Assembly (NCBI RefSeq): GCF_003013815.1
Contig: NZ_PRLH01000047.1
Coordinates: 33,095-97,094 of the forward strand
DNA: 64,000 nucleotides
Reading direction: 5' to 3'
Source of the DNA: Cyanothece sp. BG0011
Lineage (GTDB): Bacteria > Cyanobacteriota > Cyanobacteriia > Cyanobacteriales > Microcystaceae
Shown here in pieces: positions 10,181-18,425 of the stretch; positions within the stretch are counted from its first letter, which is position 1, and every line of letters starts with the position of its first letter. A model generated the notes under the pieces. The model was not told the origin of the DNA and did not search any database. It saw only the letters and a program-made list of their open reading frames with translations. Both the position numbers and the translations under genes were made by a program.

Positions 10181-10504
10181 CTACGTAATTAAAAAATATT
10201 AGGGAACAAAAACAAAATACAACAAATAAACTGTGTTGAGATTAATAAGAAAATGTACTGACACGATAACACACTCTTATCAGTTTTTCCAGGTCACTTA
10301 CGAACATAATCTATCAGTAAATACACGGAAGATTAACAAATAAATTATAAAGTTTCTGTAAAGTAATTGTCCCTATTTTAAAGATTTGATGAAGCAAAAT
10401 AGTGCAAATGCTGATCAATTCAACATTCCATAAATTCATCAATTATTAATTAACTATCCGTGAAATTACTGATAAATAGGTCACGGATATGATGATTGAT
10501 ATTT

Positions 10505-10532
10505 GTAGGGGTCAACGGCCGTTGACCCCTAC
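10505..10532. repeat. Perfect 28-bp palindrome
   Basis: GTAGGGGTCAACGG is followed directly by its exact reverse complement CCGTTGACCCCTAC. There is no loop, so it is a true palindrome. A mixed T/A tract follows on the plus strand, but no plus-strand gene precedes it, which argues against a terminator. Confidence 0.85.
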
Positions 10533-10865
10533 TGTTATTTTTACTTTTTTGTCAAGAGTAGCTTTATATTCCTTTACAATAATTTAGTACACTTGGTCAA
10601 AAAAGTTTCGATTTTTCTAGCAAAAGAAGGGTTTTGTAGCGATCGCCGACTAACCTATAACGAAAAATTAGGAATATTTACAGCTATTTCAAAATTAGAC
10701 AGACGTGCTGTAGATGTTTAATCTTGTTTATCATACCACAAGCCCGTAACTTCGTTGCTTATTGATAATAATTTTCACACATTGCGTAATGTTAAGAGAG
10801 TCAAAATTTTTTATTTTGTATAATGTTTTTATTTTAAATAAGATTCACTTATTTTTTGTCGAGGG

Positions 10866-10932
10866 TAAGGTGGGCAAAAGGTAAAAATATGAGAGGAGGA
10901 GTAGAGATAGGTTGAGTTTTGCCCACCCTACG
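10866..10932. repeat. MITE-like inverted-repeat element, copy 1 (TGGGCA family)
   Basis: Left arm TAAGGTGGGCAAAA (10866-10879) pairs with right arm TTTTGCCCACCCTA (10917-10930), with about 37 bp between. Four other copies are in the window. It sits immediately downstream of the PIN-domain gene. Confidence 0.8.
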
Positions 10933-10934
10933 AA

Positions 10935-11399
10935 TTAATTAATATTTTGCCATTCTTCTGCTTCTGTAAATAACCTAAGATGCTTAAGATTGGTGGTACT
11001 AACAACAATATATCTACCCGGAAACTTGTTAACTAATAATTGCCAATGAGCAGCAATGATGATATCAATATCTAACGAGTTATTGGCTGCGGTTGGGTTT
11101 CCTTGTAAACGAGAAGTTGACCAAATTTCTGCAGCTATATTAGCCACTTCTTCATCAACAATTAAAACATCAATAAACTGTCTTAAATTGTTCGCTTGAT
11201 TTAGTCCTTCTGCATCATTTCCCTGTTTAACTGATAAAATTAAACTTCGTTTTAATTCATAAAAGCAAAGTTCTGAGGAAACAAAATAAACCCACCTTGC
11301 TAATAGACGCTCAAACCAAACTTTGCATTGAACTGCATCTGGATGATCGTTAGGATTAGAAAGTTTACCTAAAATGTTAGTATCCAGAAAAATAATCAT
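10935..11399 (-). CDS. PIN-domain ribonuclease, VapC-like toxin
   Basis: The 154-residue protein begins MIIFLDTNILGKLSN, the usual PIN-domain opening with its first catalytic Asp. An acidic NSLDIDIIIAAHW segment near residue 107 supplies the later metal-binding Asp residues. PIN proteins of this size are Mg-dependent RNases acting as toxins of type II toxin-antitoxin pairs. The ATG overlaps the stop of the upstream 91-residue gene by 4 bp (ATGA), so the two are translationally coupled. The family call is firm. The toxin role rests on this pairing. Confidence 0.85.
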   Translation of the reverse strand: MIIFLDTNILGKLSNPNDHPDAVQCKVWFERLLARWVYFVSSELCFYELKRSLILSVKQGNDAEGLNQANNLRQFIDVLIVDEEVANIAAEIWSTSRLQGNPTAANNSLDIDIIIAAHWQLLVNKFPGRYIVVSTTNLKHLRLFTEAEEWQNIN

Positions 11400-11671
11400 T
11401 TTTGATCAAATAACTTTCTATTGCGATATGTGTCAATGGTTTCTTCTACCATTTTCCATGCTTCTAACTCTTTTTGTTTTTCTTCTGGTGTTAAATTTTC
11501 TTGACGCTGTGTCGCTTTTTCCCTCCATTTTCGCATCATTTCGATTCCTTCTTGATTAATTCTAATTTGTTCTTCTCTTGTGCGTCCATAATGTTTCATT
11601 TCCGGGAGTAATTCACCCACAGGTTCGGGGTATTCTTCGTGATCGAGATTAGAATGGGGTTTATGTTGCAT
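11396..11671 (-). CDS. Putative antitoxin of the PIN-domain toxin
   Basis: This 91-residue, highly charged and probably helical protein (many Glu, Lys and Arg residues after position 25) lies directly upstream of the PIN gene and overlaps it by 4 bp. I recognise no named DNA-binding fold. Antitoxin identity is inferred from position, size and coupling. Related cyanobacterial PIN partners are similarly charged and lack an obvious HTH. The start is ATG at 11671. Confidence 0.55.
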   Translation of the reverse strand: MQHKPHSNLDHEEYPEPVGELLPEMKHYGRTREEQIRINQEGIEMMRKWREKATQRQENLTPEEKQKELEAWKMVEETIDTYRNRKLFDQK

Positions 11672-11699
11672 CTTTAATCACCTTGAATAAAGTCCGTAG

Positions 11700-11720
11700 G
11701 GGCTTAATAATATTAAGCCC
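11700..11720. repeat. Short palindrome GGGCTTAAT-AAT-ATTAAGCCC
   Basis: Nine-base perfect arms flank AAT. It is a sister of the palindrome at 10160-10180, lies between two minus-strand genes and has no T-tract. Confidence 0.7.
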
Positions 11721-11745
11721 TTATCATGATTATATCACCAATCTA

Positions 11746-12720
11746 TTAAGAGGATTTAAACAAAGGTTTTCCGTCAGGCGATCGCTTAATAGTTCCATCT
11801 TTATTGGTATCAACTTCTGCAAATAAATAGTTACCTTGATCATTTTTTTTCAAAATTAACTTATCTCCGAAACGTTCATATAAAGGAGGACAAAAAACAG
11901 GTATTCCTTGATATTCGACGATGTTATTATTGTTATCTAACAAAACGGGACAAGTAACTAAGTTTCCCTCGGCATCGAAAACCCATTCTTGACTTTGAGG
12001 ATCTCGTAATGGCGTAGGATATATCGGTAAACCATTACTACTTTTTAAAGTCTCTCCTAACTGATTTTTAACTGAGTGTAAAAAGACCTGTTTTCCTTGG
12101 GGGTTAATAATAGGTTGTTGTGTTTTAGGATCTCGTAAAGGAATCATTGCAGGTTGTGGCATTTGAACCGCTATATTTTCAGATATAGGGTTTTGTAAGG
12201 GAGGTAAATCTTGATCGCTGATGTCATAATGTTGGCTGTATTGAATGGCTGCTTTTTTAAACCCAAACCTTTCAAGTAACTTTTGAACCCCAGTTTGTTC
12301 AATACTAATCAGTAAATCAAGATCACTAAGTTTCAGTTTTTCAGCCAAAGTGATCGCATTTTCAACTAATAAAGTAATGGCTTCAGGTTTACGATGTTGT
12401 GGTTGAATATACATCCCCATTGCTCCACCCATACGACGAGGCAAAAAAGGGCTATCATTAACATCTTCATAGTCTAAACTAGGGGTTTCATCGTGAACAT
12501 AAGTGAATAAAAACCCGACAATATCCTGGGTTTCTTCATACTCCAACAGAAAACTATAGATAGATGGGGAGGCTAATTTTTTCTTGACATAAGATAGGTA
12601 GTCAAAATGGGATTTGAGAATTAGGGAAGGATCATATTTGGTTCTTTGTTGAAGAAAACTTTGCCAAAGAGGAGCGATGGCGGTAGCATCTTTAAGAGTT
12701 CCTCGTCGTTGCTGATACAT
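11746..12720 (-). CDS. GNAT-family N-acetyltransferase with a long C-terminal extension
   Basis: Residues 1-170 look like a GNAT fold. They include an early helix (ATAIAPLWQSFLQQR), a central strand ending in GGAMGMYIQPQHRKPEAI that resembles the acetyl-CoA loop, and an ERFGFKKAA segment typical of the last strands. The acyl acceptor cannot be told. The remaining 150 residues are unusual: two segments begin PLRDPKTQQP and PLRDPQSQEW, each followed by a xGKQV/xGNLV turn, so the extension looks internally repeated. The gene stands alone, 74 bp from the antitoxin gene downstream, with 116 bp of empty sequence upstream of its ATG. Confidence 0.65.
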   Translation of the reverse strand: MYQQRRGTLKDATAIAPLWQSFLQQRTKYDPSLILKSHFDYLSYVKKKLASPSIYSFLLEYEETQDIVGFLFTYVHDETPSLDYEDVNDSPFLPRRMGGAMGMYIQPQHRKPEAITLLVENAITLAEKLKLSDLDLLISIEQTGVQKLLERFGFKKAAIQYSQHYDISDQDLPPLQNPISENIAVQMPQPAMIPLRDPKTQQPIINPQGKQVFLHSVKNQLGETLKSSNGLPIYPTPLRDPQSQEWVFDAEGNLVTCPVLLDNNNNIVEYQGIPVFCPPLYERFGDKLILKKNDQGNYLFAEVDTNKDGTIKRSPDGKPLFKSS

Positions 12721-12836
12721 TTGTTAATTACGGATTAATGATTACAGTTTCGTTTTTACAAAACATTTCACGAGAATCTACAGTTAATCAACAAAATAAG
12801 TCAAGAGCAGAAAATAACTGGTTAAAGAATAACTGT

Positions 12837-13265
12837 TCACTCCAATTTAGCTAAAAGTCTGAGGACAATCAATGCCACTATAGTGCCTGTTATCCCTAAT
12901 AACCACAAACCACAACCCATGGCCGTCCCTAAAGCGGATGATACCCAAATAGCGGCCGCAGAAGTCAAACCATGAACCCTCGAACTCCGTAAAATAGTTC
13001 CTGCACCGATAAAACTGACCCCTCCAATAATTCCAGAGATGGTTCGTCCGAGAATGTCTGGGTTTTGTTGAGCAGCACCGAGTTGAATCGGAATGAGAAC
13101 AAACATAGCCGCCCCAAAACTGACTAAAATATGAGTCCGCAAACCAGCAGCTTTATTTTTGGTTTCCCTTTCTGTGCCGATAATAGCCCCGGCTAACAAG
13201 GCTAAACCCAAGCGAGCAATCAGAGTTAATTCGTTAACAGGAGCAAAAGCAGAGGGTTCGGACAA
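12837..13265 (-). CDS. MgtC/SapB-family membrane protein
   Basis: The 142-residue protein contains the family signature RLGLALLAGAIIGTERE near residues 18-34, followed by KNKAAGLRTHILVSFGAA. It has four to five hydrophobic segments. MgtC-family proteins are inner-membrane proteins linked to growth at low Mg2+. Here the C-terminal soluble domain of long MgtC proteins is absent, as in short SapB-like members. Its start is 23 bp downstream of the MscS stop, so it is probably the last gene of a three-gene operon. Confidence 0.85.
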   Translation of the reverse strand: MSEPSAFAPVNELTLIARLGLALLAGAIIGTERETKNKAAGLRTHILVSFGAAMFVLIPIQLGAAQQNPDILGRTISGIIGGVSFIGAGTILRSSRVHGLTSAAAIWVSSALGTAMGCGLWLLGITGTIVALIVLRLLAKLE

Positions 13266-13288
13266 TGGTTTTAATCCTCATATTTAAA

Positions 13289-14182
13289 CTATTCTAATGC
13301 TGTATTTTCCATCTCAAAGATACGGGGATAGGTTAATTTATGTTTAGCAAAGGCTTCTTTTGCCCTGGTGGTTAAATCCGTTTTGTAAATAAATTCATCC
13401 CTTGCGTCTAAAGGATAGGATTTGAGCTTAAATAAAGTTCCCCAAGGTTTTTCTTCAATAATGACTAAAATGGGTAATTTTAAAGCAGTATATTTGCTAG
13501 TATGGGCAACCCGATAGAGGAGTTTCTGCACTACATTAACATCGGTTTCGTGAGCAAAATAAAACTCCGTCACGACTTGCGCTTCTAAGGCTCCTGCATT
13601 GGCATTAGACACTGCTTCTGTCCAAATTTTATTATGGGGAATGGTGACTAAATTATCATCGGGGGTTTGTAGTTTAATGGCTCGAAGACCATAACTAATA
13701 ACTTCACCATAATGGTCTCCTATTTTAACACGATCGCCCACATCATAGGGGGATTCAAACAAACCCACAATGCCAGCAATAATAGAACTAGCATAGTCTT
13801 TAAAAGCAAAACCCAAGGCCACTGCCACGGTCCCGGTTACAGCAATAATATTGTCTCTTGATAGATGAAAAAAGAGATTCATCAGAATGATAACGGTGAT
13901 GACTAAGACAAACATTCTTAAGAAAGGTAAAAATTGCTTGACTCTCAAACGCCATCGTTTGGCAATTCTTTCTGATAACCAAAGAATGAGTTTATCGACA
14001 ATTTTTAAAAGGGAATAAGCACTAACTAAAATCAATATTCCCTGAATGACTTTATTGATAGTAAGTTCGGAAATAATATCGTTGTCTGAGTTATCTTGAA
14101 TTTCACTCAAAGATGATTGTGCTAACCAATAGAGTTGATAATTAATTTGAATTAGGAAATGATTCATGGTTTTATTCTCCAT
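13289..14182 (-). CDS. Small-conductance mechanosensitive channel, MscS family
   Basis: The 297-residue protein has three membrane segments at about residues 45-70, 85-107 and 112-145. The third is the pore helix, with VAVALGFAFKDYASSIIAGI. It is followed by the beta-domain signature SPYDVGDRVKIGDHYGEV and by TPDDNLVTIPHNKIW. These are hallmark MscS sequences. The channel opens under membrane tension to release osmolytes on hypo-osmotic shock. Its start overlaps the end of the upstream 395-codon gene by 11 bp. An alternative ATG five codons in would also fit. Confidence 0.93.
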   Translation of the reverse strand: MENKTMNHFLIQINYQLYWLAQSSLSEIQDNSDNDIISELTINKVIQGILILVSAYSLLKIVDKLILWLSERIAKRWRLRVKQFLPFLRMFVLVITVIILMNLFFHLSRDNIIAVTGTVAVALGFAFKDYASSIIAGIVGLFESPYDVGDRVKIGDHYGEVISYGLRAIKLQTPDDNLVTIPHNKIWTEAVSNANAGALEAQVVTEFYFAHETDVNVVQKLLYRVAHTSKYTALKLPILVIIEEKPWGTLFKLKSYPLDARDEFIYKTDLTTRAKEAFAKHKLTYPRIFEMENTALE

Positions 14183-15359
14183 TCATAATAAAATTATTAC
14201 TCGATAATTTTTGTTTTAATTTAGGATAATGATAAGGATTAATGGTTAACATTTGATTATGCTTTTGAATCAGCCCTTGACGGCGTAAAACTTGTACTTT
14301 TCCCGTTACTTCTCCTTTGTCATCTCCTAAACTTTCTGCTAAATCTGATAAGGTTAAACTGCCATGTAATAATAAGGAATATAAAATGTATTGCTCAGGA
14401 AAATTTATCAAAGGTAAGTCAGATAATTCGGGATAGTTGGTTAGTAATTTCTCTTCAGTTTCTTCTGATTCTTCTCCTTCTTCTGTTTCTTTTTTTTGAT
14501 AGATAGAATTGAGAAAAAGCTGTGCAGTAACAATACTTCCTCCCTCAGAAATATCGGCTAAATGCTCAAAATATTTTTTCCAATCGTCTTGATTCGTTTC
14601 TCCTGTATCTTCTAAAATTTGTTGTTCTATTTTAAATTTATCTAAGCCAATATCAAAGGATTCAATAATAGGATTCAGCCACTCTTGTAACGTTTCTGGA
14701 GAAAGTTTAGGTAAGACAAAAACTTCACCACAAAAAGCAGAAATATTGCTCACTAAATTTAAATATTGCCAACTCACTTCATTAGCCCCAATAATCCAAA
14801 AACGCTGTTGTGGATGTTGACAAAACAAAGATTGTAAATATTCAATGGTATCTAATCCTTCTACAGAACGAAGAAAACAAAAATCAAGATTAGGAATAAC
14901 AAATATTTCTGAAATATCCTGTTTAGTTTTTATATTTTGCTCCTGTTCTTGTAAAAAATCTTCTAAAATAGAGACAATACGCTTCATATCAGTGGGTCTA
15001 CCATCTAAAGGTAACACCTTGATAACTATTTGTTTTTGTAATGACCATTGTTTGATGCTATCTGCTATTAGAGGAGAAACAGCAGTAACGGGACTACTTA
15101 AGATAACCACTGAGTTATCTGCAGTTTCTGGATTATTTAACCAACGTTCAAAAGCATTATCGAGGGTTTCTATAATAGCTTCTTCTTCTGTCGGATTATT
15201 ATCTAAATGATTAATTTTGTCTTGTATTTGTTGTTTGATATTGGCTGGTAATTCACGGGGTGACGGTTTGGGTTTTGGGATATGATTAGAGTCTTCTGTT
15301 TTCCAAGAAAAGAGAACATTGGACTGTTTAATCAGCCAATTTTGCAGTTTTGCAAGCAT
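14172..15359 (-). CDS. NTPase-like protein with C-terminal winged helix, coupled to MscS
   Basis: I do not recognise a named family for this 395-residue protein. The N-terminal 60 residues are charged. Around residue 83 a strand-loop-helix VVILSSPVTAVSPLIADSI sits where AAA/STAND proteins carry a P-loop, but GxxGxGK(S/T) is absent. Later segments (EIFVIPNLDFCFL, RFWIIGANEVSWQYL) resemble Walker B and sensor-1 strands of an AAA core. Residues 270-290 are very Glu-rich. The C-terminus (ILYSLLLHGSLTLSDLAESL, then VQVLRRQGLI) reads as a winged helix. The gene overlaps mscS by 11 bp, suggesting joint expression and perhaps channel regulation. That function is inference. Confidence 0.6.
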   Translation of the reverse strand: MLAKLQNWLIKQSNVLFSWKTEDSNHIPKPKPSPRELPANIKQQIQDKINHLDNNPTEEEAIIETLDNAFERWLNNPETADNSVVILSSPVTAVSPLIADSIKQWSLQKQIVIKVLPLDGRPTDMKRIVSILEDFLQEQEQNIKTKQDISEIFVIPNLDFCFLRSVEGLDTIEYLQSLFCQHPQQRFWIIGANEVSWQYLNLVSNISAFCGEVFVLPKLSPETLQEWLNPIIESFDIGLDKFKIEQQILEDTGETNQDDWKKYFEHLADISEGGSIVTAQLFLNSIYQKKETEEGEESEETEEKLLTNYPELSDLPLINFPEQYILYSLLLHGSLTLSDLAESLGDDKGEVTGKVQVLRRQGLIQKHNQMLTINPYHYPKLKQKLSSNNFIMNGE

Positions 15360-15532
15360 TGTTAGATTTGCATGGATAATAATTTATCTCTACTATACTC
15401 AAATCTTATAGCTTATTTAGGGACTCATAAAAAACTTTTTAGCTCGAAGTCTAAATATTTGTTACATTAAACAACAAACTTATTTCTACCCAACACACAC
15501 CAACCCACCTTTTCAGTGGGTTCAATTGCTCT

Positions 15533-15973
15533 ATGAAATATCTAACTTGTCTTTTATTAACTAGCTCGATATTCAGCAGTTTTATAGAGGTCGCATCAGG
15601 GGTTCAAACCTCTGTTTTAGTCAATAAAGGGGATATAAAGAAAGACGCACTCACTCTTCCTCAAGTTCCCTATGAAAAGACGCGCAATGTTCATCCTCCC
15701 TCTGTTCAAGAAACCAAAAGAAGACTCGCCCAAGAGATATCCATTCAAATTGCCAATGATATTGCCTATGGGTTAGTGGTGGCCCACGATAAAAAACAGA
15801 TTGGATATGGAACCAAGATGTACCGAAAAGTACAAACTGCCATTAACTTGTTACGACGGGGAGCGGGCCTTAATGGTGCTTCTCGTCGCTCTGGGGTTCC
15901 TCGTTCTGTTTTAGACCAACTGATGAAATGGGGACAGGAACGGCCGGGGGCTTCTCTGTATCATGTAGAGTAA
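15533..15973 (+). CDS. Exported protein of unknown function with HTH-like C-terminus
   Basis: The 146-residue product starts with a likely signal peptide (MKYLTCLLLTSSIFSSFIEV, cleavage near residues 22-25). Residues 60-80 are charged and helical. The end of the protein, INLLRRGAGLNGASRRSGVP followed by RSVLDQLMKWG, looks like a helix-turn-helix (a sequence of the AxxxGVxxSxLxxL type). An HTH on an exported protein is odd, so the motif may simply be a helical hairpin. It is a single gene on the plus strand between two minus-strand blocks, with a 5-bp gap to the converging ggt. Confidence 0.6.
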   Translation: MKYLTCLLLTSSIFSSFIEVASGVQTSVLVNKGDIKKDALTLPQVPYEKTRNVHPPSVQETKRRLAQEISIQIANDIAYGLVVAHDKKQIGYGTKMYRKVQTAINLLRRGAGLNGASRRSGVPRSVLDQLMKWGQERPGASLYHVE

Positions 15974-15977
15974 GAAT

Positions 15978-17534
15978 CTAACAAATAATGCCAACTCCTG
16001 CCCTGCGGATATCTCCTATAGCTTCTAAAGAATGATTATCTGTGAATCTGACCCCATGAACCCCTCCAAAAAACATACTCAATTCTTGCCAAGGAATAAT
16101 CTTTGTATTAGGAGGTAATTGTAGGTTTTCAAGGGTTGCTAATGGTTCTGTTGGTTCGAGATTAAACAGGTTATTTTCCCAGTGAATTCTGGGCTTGTTA
16201 ATGGCTTCTTCTAGAGAAAAATTAAAATCTAATAAGTTAGAAATGACCTGTAAAAGAGCGGTTCTAATGCGGTTTGAGCCACCTGAGCCTAAAACGATTT
16301 CTGGTTTTCCTTCTTTAAGAATAAGGGTCGGAGACATCATCGAAGAAATACGACAATTACAGGGCCAACAATGGAACCCTAGGGGATTTAAATCCGCTTC
16401 TCCTAACATATTATTGAGCATAATTCCCGTATTAGGAATCACATAAGCTGACCCCTCTCCATTAGAGTTGGTCACACTGGCTGCATTCCCTTCTTCATCA
16501 ATGACACTAATATGAGTGGTACTGCCCCATTTATTAATGGTTTGTTGTAACTTATTTTGAGACTCAAGAAGGTTTTTTTGACTTAAAAATTGACCAATTA
16601 TATTATCTGCATACACATAATTATCATAGTTGATTTTTCTCGCATCGTTCGTTAATGCCATGACGGTTGCTAATAATTGGAGATGGTTTTTACTGCCAAA
16701 CTCATAACCCTTTAAATCAACAGTTTCTAGAAGTTTAAGAGCATAATTAATTAAAATACCCCCTGAACTGGGAGGGGGATTGGTTAATAATTGATAACCT
16801 CTATAGTTAATTTGCAGAGGCTTTCTTTTTATGACACGATAAGAGGTTAAATCCTCTTGGGTTAAATAACCGCCGTCTTTCATATCGTTCAACATTTGAT
16901 GAGCGATATCACCTTGATAAAATTCTTGAATACCTTTTTTAGCCAAGGTTTCTAACACATTGGCAAAATCTTTGACATAGGCTCTGTCTCCTATGTTTAA
17001 TAACTGATTATTGGATAAATATAATTGTTGAGACTCGTGAGAAGCCCTTAAAATGGGTTCTAAAACTTCGAACGTTACGCGATTATAAGGGGTGACTTCA
17101 TACCCATTTCTAGCATAGTCAATGGCGGGTTCTATGAGTACAGAAAAGGGTAACTTGCCCAGTTGCTGATGAACCTCAAATAATCCCATTAAACTACTCG
17201 GAATAGCAACGGAACCCCGACCAATATGAAACACTTGGGTTGCCCCACCAAAGTTAAGACTCACGGGATAAAAATCAATCTCTTCAACGGATTTTTTCAT
17301 CCGAGGCGTCTGACAAAAAAAATCAAATAAAATACTTTGTTTATCGTGGGTATGGGCTAATAAAAAGCCTCCGCCGGCCGAGGAGGTTAAGGTAGATTCG
17401 ACGACAAAAGAAGCTAACATAGCAGCGATCGCTGCATCAAAGGCATTTCCTCCCAATTCAAACATAATTTGACCGGCTTGGGCTGTTTTAGGATGTCCGG
17501 CGGCGATCGCTCCGTGGGTTTTTCGATTCATCAA
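15978..17534 (-). CDS. ggt: Gamma-glutamyltransferase/glutathione hydrolase
   Basis: The 518-residue protein begins GAIAAGHPKTAQAG and carries SAGGGFLL near residue 52. The catalytic Thr lies in WGSTTHISVIDEEGNAASVT near residue 340, the autoprocessing site that starts the small subunit. GEGSAYVIPNTGIMLNNMLG and GSGGSNRIRTALLQ follow, matching the gamma-glutamyl binding regions. The enzyme cleaves or transfers the gamma-glutamyl group of glutathione and related compounds. No signal peptide is visible, so location is uncertain. It lies 46 bp downstream of an exported-protein gene, possibly co-transcribed. Confidence 0.92.
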   Translation of the reverse strand: MMNRKTHGAIAAGHPKTAQAGQIMFELGGNAFDAAIAAMLASFVVESTLTSSAGGGFLLAHTHDKQSILFDFFCQTPRMKKSVEEIDFYPVSLNFGGATQVFHIGRGSVAIPSSLMGLFEVHQQLGKLPFSVLIEPAIDYARNGYEVTPYNRVTFEVLEPILRASHESQQLYLSNNQLLNIGDRAYVKDFANVLETLAKKGIQEFYQGDIAHQMLNDMKDGGYLTQEDLTSYRVIKRKPLQINYRGYQLLTNPPPSSGGILINYALKLLETVDLKGYEFGSKNHLQLLATVMALTNDARKINYDNYVYADNIIGQFLSQKNLLESQNKLQQTINKWGSTTHISVIDEEGNAASVTNSNGEGSAYVIPNTGIMLNNMLGEADLNPLGFHCWPCNCRISSMMSPTLILKEGKPEIVLGSGGSNRIRTALLQVISNLLDFNFSLEEAINKPRIHWENNLFNLEPTEPLATLENLQLPPNTKIIPWQELSMFFGGVHGVRFTDNHSLEAIGDIRRAGVGIIC

Positions 17535-17580
17535 TTTGAGCTTGCTAACACTTCAACGACTGAATTAACCCCTAATTTTA

Positions 17581-18351
17581 TCAATCCATGATTCGGACTC
17601 GATGAGTGACCACAGTAATTCCACCACTACGGACTAAAATGGCAGAAAGCCAGCGATTTTCGGGGGTTTCACCAGCAGGAACTCGTTTAAATAAGCCTCC
17701 CGACTGTAATAATTCTAGTTGCATGGTGGCAGGATCTAAGTAGCGATCGCTTTTTATGGCTTCGGTGGTGGCCATTCCGGCTAATAACTCATCACTCAAG
17801 GGTTCATCAACAATGACATCAAAATCAAAGCTTTCCCCTACTTTGACCGTTTCTGGTACATTTACGGTCACTTCTGGGGGGTTTTCTCCGGCGGTTAATC
17901 TCGTTTCTTCGTTTAAAATTTCCTGACGAACCAATTTATCCTCTTGGAAGGTTTGACGGGATTTAATTTTGCTTTCGAGTTGAATCTTTCGACCCCCTTC
18001 TTGCCGATTTCCGGTTACGGTGGTTAAGGTTTCAGCAACCCAACCGGTGGCTTTTTTTTCCCAGGATAACAGTTCGGTTGTGTAGTTCAAATCGGGATAT
18101 TGTTCCCACAGTTGTTGCAACCCTTGGGTAAATTCATTTAACATTAACCCGTCGGCGGTTACATATTGGTCACTGTATAAGGAGCGAATACGTTCGATAT
18201 CTTGTCGATTCCCTGCCGCATCTATCTGAGTGATCAGGGCTTTTAATTCCACGGGTGCAGTGTCAGGACTTTGGGCCCGTAGGCTTAAATGAGTTCCTAA
18301 ACTCACACTGAGACCGATTATAACAGAGAGGAACCAACGGCGATACATCAT
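17581..18351 (-). CDS. Exported protein with NTF2-like domain
   Basis: The 256-residue protein has a clear signal peptide (RRWFLSVIIGLSVSLGTHLS, Ala-Gln cut near residue 27). Residues 35-155 fit a SnoaL/NTF2-like cone fold: an initial helix (LKALITQIDAAGNRQDIERI), a YSDQYVTADGL turn, and paired strands ending in QTFQEDKLVRQEIL. The last 100 residues, starting near PEVTVNVPETVKVGESFDF, look like a beta-rich domain. Cyanobacterial homologues are usually annotated as hypothetical. No catalytic residues can be assigned. It is divergent from murG, with 74 bp between them. Confidence 0.65.
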   Translation of the reverse strand: MMYRRWFLSVIIGLSVSLGTHLSLRAQSPDTAPVELKALITQIDAAGNRQDIERIRSLYSDQYVTADGLMLNEFTQGLQQLWEQYPDLNYTTELLSWEKKATGWVAETLTTVTGNRQEGGRKIQLESKIKSRQTFQEDKLVRQEILNEETRLTAGENPPEVTVNVPETVKVGESFDFDVIVDEPLSDELLAGMATTEAIKSDRYLDPATMQLELLQSGGLFKRVPAGETPENRWLSAILVRSGGITVVTHRVRIMD

Positions 18352-18425
18352 ACGTCTACCTTTTGTGAACTATCCTGATTAACCATACAGGATTTTCTCT
18401 TTATTGTAACGAATATTTTGTTTTT

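Larger units (their letters stand above)
10100..10934. other. Gene-free stretch with palindromes
   Basis: No convincing ORF is seen in either direction. It holds a GGGTTTAAT-CGT-ATTAAACCC hairpin (10160-10180), a perfect 28-bp palindrome (10505-10532) and an inverted-repeat element at its end (10866-10932). The promoter of the giant gene must lie near 10100-10250, but I see no convincing -10/-35 pair. No RNA gene was recognised. Confidence 0.6.
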
